DNA of 8,448 bases from Parabacteroides sp. (GTDB lineage: Bacteria > Bacteroidota > Bacteroidia > Bacteroidales > Tannerellaceae), in contig DXRF01000080.1 in NCBI GenBank assembly GCA_019411205.1, positions 1 through 8,448 on the forward strand, read 5' to 3'. The notes beneath the pieces are model-generated. The model was not told where the DNA came from. It saw only the letters and a list, made by a program, of their open reading frames with translations, and did not search any database. This document shows positions 7,401 to 8,448 of the stretch, in pieces (the stretch's first letter is position 1; each line of letters starts with the position of its first letter). Position numbers and translations under genes: made by a program.

Positions 7401-8448
7401 ATCATAGTAGATGCAGGCAGTACCGGTACGGCGATCACGGTAGCCTCGGGAGCTGATATCGATATAAAAGGTTCGTTGGAAGCAAAAACATCTGACAGCA
7501 CAGCTCCTGCCATTGCCAACAACAGCAGGATCACGACCACCACCGGTAGCCACATTACGGCGATCAACTCCGGCAATAGCGACAAAGGCATCAGTGTCTC
7601 CGACGGAGCGACACTGCTCCTTGTTGCCGGTTCGACCCTCACAGCGTCAGGGATCGACAATGCCATCGGAGGCACAGTCATTGCCCGGAAAGGTTCGACC
7701 GTCGGCAATAGTACGAGCGAAAACAGCAGACTGTTAAAGACTTACATCGTTGCGATCACAGACCCGGGCAACGGTAACACCCTCGCCGTAAAAGCGGGTG
7801 ACATCAATGTTGCATCCGAAGACAAAGCTACACAGAACACCTCATTGACGCTTACCGCCACACCTGCCACCAACTACTTGTTGGAGAAGATAATCGTAAC
7901 ACCCCAAGACGGCGCCGAAATGGATATCGCCAACAACACCAGCTATACAATGGGAAGATCAGAAATCAACATCGAAGCCTTCTTCAAGTATGACCCGCCA
8001 TACATCCCGCCGGTAACCACCTACCATACCGTCACCCTCCCCTCTGTGGAAGGTGCGACATGCAGCAAGAAGGCAGGAGATCATACGGTCGAAGAAGGCT
8101 ACAGTTTTACCTTCACCATCACCCTGGATGAAGACTACAGCGAATCTGTTCCCATCGTCACCACCGACCGTAGCGAAACGATCACTCCGGATGTATCCGG
8201 AAAATACAAGATCGGCAACGTGGCAGAAGACATCGTCGTCTCCATCTCCGGCATCGTGAAGAACCTTCCGACAGGTATCGATGGTGTCGAAACGGGCACC
8301 AAGATATGGGTTGCCAACGGCATGCTCTTCATCCGTACCTCTTCCCCGCAGCAAGTCCAGGTGGTAAACCTCACCGGCAGTACCGTCATCTACCGTAAAA
8401 TCCCGGCAGGCGACACACGGCTCGAAGGGCTGCCGGCAGGCGTCTACA
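4494..8448 (+). CDS. Secreted multi-domain beta-helix surface protein with type IX-like C-terminus (3' end cut by window edge)
   Basis: The frame is open from 4488 to the window end. ATG 4494 is used; ATG 4488, two codons earlier, is equally possible. Residues 1-32 are a signal peptide (MKKDLYLKK, hydrophobic core, cleavage after GWA). Residues 33-80 are a Ser/Thr-rich linker. Residues 113-204 look like a beta-helix start (GWNTAFNQI, DCTIDGNGHEL). Residues 205-676 form 17 alternating rungs. Residues 677-841 are an unrecognised, probably capping, region. Residues 842-905 and about 1084-1164 are InlB-like beta modules (LTVTAIP, LTLTATPATNYLLEKI), enclosing a beta-rich stretch with GATLLLVAGSTLTASG-type turns. 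Residues 1177-1257 are a module starting YHTVTLPSVEGA and ending ISGIVKN. The last part (VQVVNLTGSTVIYRK, then LEGLPAGVY) resembles type IX sorting domains (DUF6383-like, from memory). No catalytic site is recognised, so adhesin or structural matrix protein is the likeliest role. It probably ends roughly ten codons past the edge. Confidence 0.9.
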   Translation, partial: MKKDLYLKKTIRQAFAVLVSIMMLTPVQRGWAQNPQSGHNPGSRSSATTPNDLQTTTTLRSFSVQAANIPNVMLTKGSTTPLTKTGDTGISISPDSLVKIHNPAEGTTSDPVGWNTAFNQIQPGEEIHLYQNVTLTNTVHVLPAEDCTIDGNGHELHYTQNGAEKTLVLDADITFKNIKLFDGLIAWGHKVVFESNITLSGNYSVWGGEYRNEGHTIDGREDYVIENTHITIKSGVFSNIYGGSSDGEITGSTYVKIEGGIFNDIYGGNSHAEAKAIPENTEVVISGGIVNGNVFGASLRGSVQGTANLSISGNAVFNGHVLGGSAAEEATVKDINVNISGGAFYLGSNNWVFGGSNLAPVTGTITMLISGGSFNGFLACGGNEAIATAQNTSLTITRGTFHKWVYGGGSNGPVTETAKTDISGGTFAGSICGGGLNATATCGNTDITLSNVSLGNNTWVYGGGEEGGVTGLAKVTVKSGTINNAVYGGAGGWNTGAACGNTEVVVEGGTIGWVYGGGNLGKVTETAKVNISGGSVKNSVFGGSDAEGATVGNTSVNITGGTQNFIYGGGWNGNVTGTATTNVSGENTVVKGLIFGSTEGNGTVGNTDVTVNTSVNNPIWEVHGAGMNNNNTVHGKVTGDANITILNGITQNLFGCASAVEGKININVKGGEIRRISGIDNSLSPNSPTPTYDGTVQIIVEGGNASIGEIISHNFITHLTYRNCGTADAPYLISELWSINKVTLDNSFIKEEDSKTAFRIDMGDKETMEIEGNGLTGDFHIINLSGIIASNQTIIRAPELSGTYSFIHKTDNKTLYKAGPTYRYPGNNTLRMVNIQTPDATIGTLTVKWDETVLENGDQVPDGTILTVTAIPTGENKLVVKDNKVPVTDGTLTVTTDVNLTVSIDGGLDLTSQTTDITISKTGDQWQYLALDLKSTSMADFNGIITGTLPDNRTLLIDGSAKGELTFYHIIVDAGSTGTAITVASGADIDIKGSLEAKTSDSTAPAIANNSRITTTTGSHITAINSGNSDKGISVSDGATLLLVAGSTLTASGIDNAIGGTVIARKGSTVGNSTSENSRLLKTYIVAITDPGNGNTLAVKAGDINVASEDKATQNTSLTLTATPATNYLLEKIIVTPQDGAEMDIANNTSYTMGRSEINIEAFFKYDPPYIPPVTTYHTVTLPSVEGATCSKKAGDHTVEEGYSFTFTITLDEDYSESVPIVTTDRSETITPDVSGKYKIGNVAEDIVVSISGIVKNLPTGIDGVETGTKIWVANGMLFIRTSSPQQVQVVNLTGSTVIYRKIPAGDTRLEGLPAGVY
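5106..6521 (+). repeat. 17-rung beta-helix repeat array of two alternating unit types
   Basis: Each unit begins with a hydrophobic-aromatic-GG motif (VYGGG, IYGGS, VFGGS, ICGGG). Units start at 5106, 5211, 5286, 5373, 5454, 5544, 5625, 5703, 5784, 5868, 5949, 6030, 6111, 6189, 6270, 6348 and 6450. One type carries V-T-x-T-A-x-V-x-I-S-G-G (for example units at 5703 and 6030, both VTETAK). The other carries N-T followed by a beta strand (ENTHITI, ENTEVVI, QNTSLTI, GNTDITL, GNTEVVV, GNTSVNI, GNTDVTV). The two types alternate without exception in position, giving a paired period of 159-171 bases from 5211 on. Most units are 25-30 residues, as expected for one beta-helix turn; the first and the unit at 6348 are longer. 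DNA identity between units is low, so the array is old or under selection to keep the protein fold and not the DNA. Confidence 0.85.

Noticed and set aside
4494..8448. Type V autotransporter
   Set aside because: The beta-helix passenger fits, but there is no C-terminal beta-barrel; the visible end is a small sorting-like domain.

Overview
The window looks like gut Bacteroidales DNA, most plausibly Parabacteroides. The signs are: a TonB-dependent receptor with an N-terminal carboxypeptidase-regulatory-like domain, an AraC regulator fused to a multi-pass membrane domain, promoter boxes of the Bacteroidetes -7 type (TAnnTTTG) instead of sigma70 boxes, little Shine-Dalgarno signal, and a large secreted repeat protein. 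The C-terminal region of that protein (a YHTVTLPSVEGA-type module followed by an LPAGVY segment) resembles what I remember from Parabacteroides surface proteins. The genus is inferred from memory, not from a search.

Layout: (1) Bases 1-2782, minus strand: a TonB-dependent outer-membrane receptor, open from its start codon to the left edge (about 927 codons visible); only the last few residues appear to be missing. (2) Bases 2783-3088: a divergent intergenic region with a convincing plus-strand promoter, two weaker minus-strand -7 boxes and a helically phased cluster of TTACA/TGTAA pentamers. (3) Bases 3089-4264, plus strand: a 391-residue regulator with about seven membrane segments and a C-terminal AraC DNA-binding domain. 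(4) Bases 4265-4487: a second regulatory gap with a 3' hairpin, a -7-like box flanked by an 8-bp direct repeat spaced 21 bp apart, and a 5-bp hairpin. (5) Bases 4488 or 4494 to 8448, plus strand: a secreted giant repeat protein, about 1,318 codons visible and probably cut by the window edge only some ten or so residues before its natural end.

The most striking element is inside the last gene. Its N-terminal half is a predicted beta-helix of 17 rungs in which two rung types strictly alternate (DNA period about 160 bp), with an Asn-Thr position recurring in every second rung. It is followed by a capping region, two InlB-like beta modules with a second beta-rich stretch between them, a module typical of the lineage, and a C-terminal segment like a type IX secretion sorting domain.

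A working model (inference): the membrane-embedded AraC protein senses a signal at the envelope and controls one or both neighbours, the receptor upstream (divergent) and the secreted beta-helix protein downstream. The repeated sequences in both intergenic regions are candidate operators. The ligand of the receptor and the function of the beta-helix protein cannot be read from the sequence.
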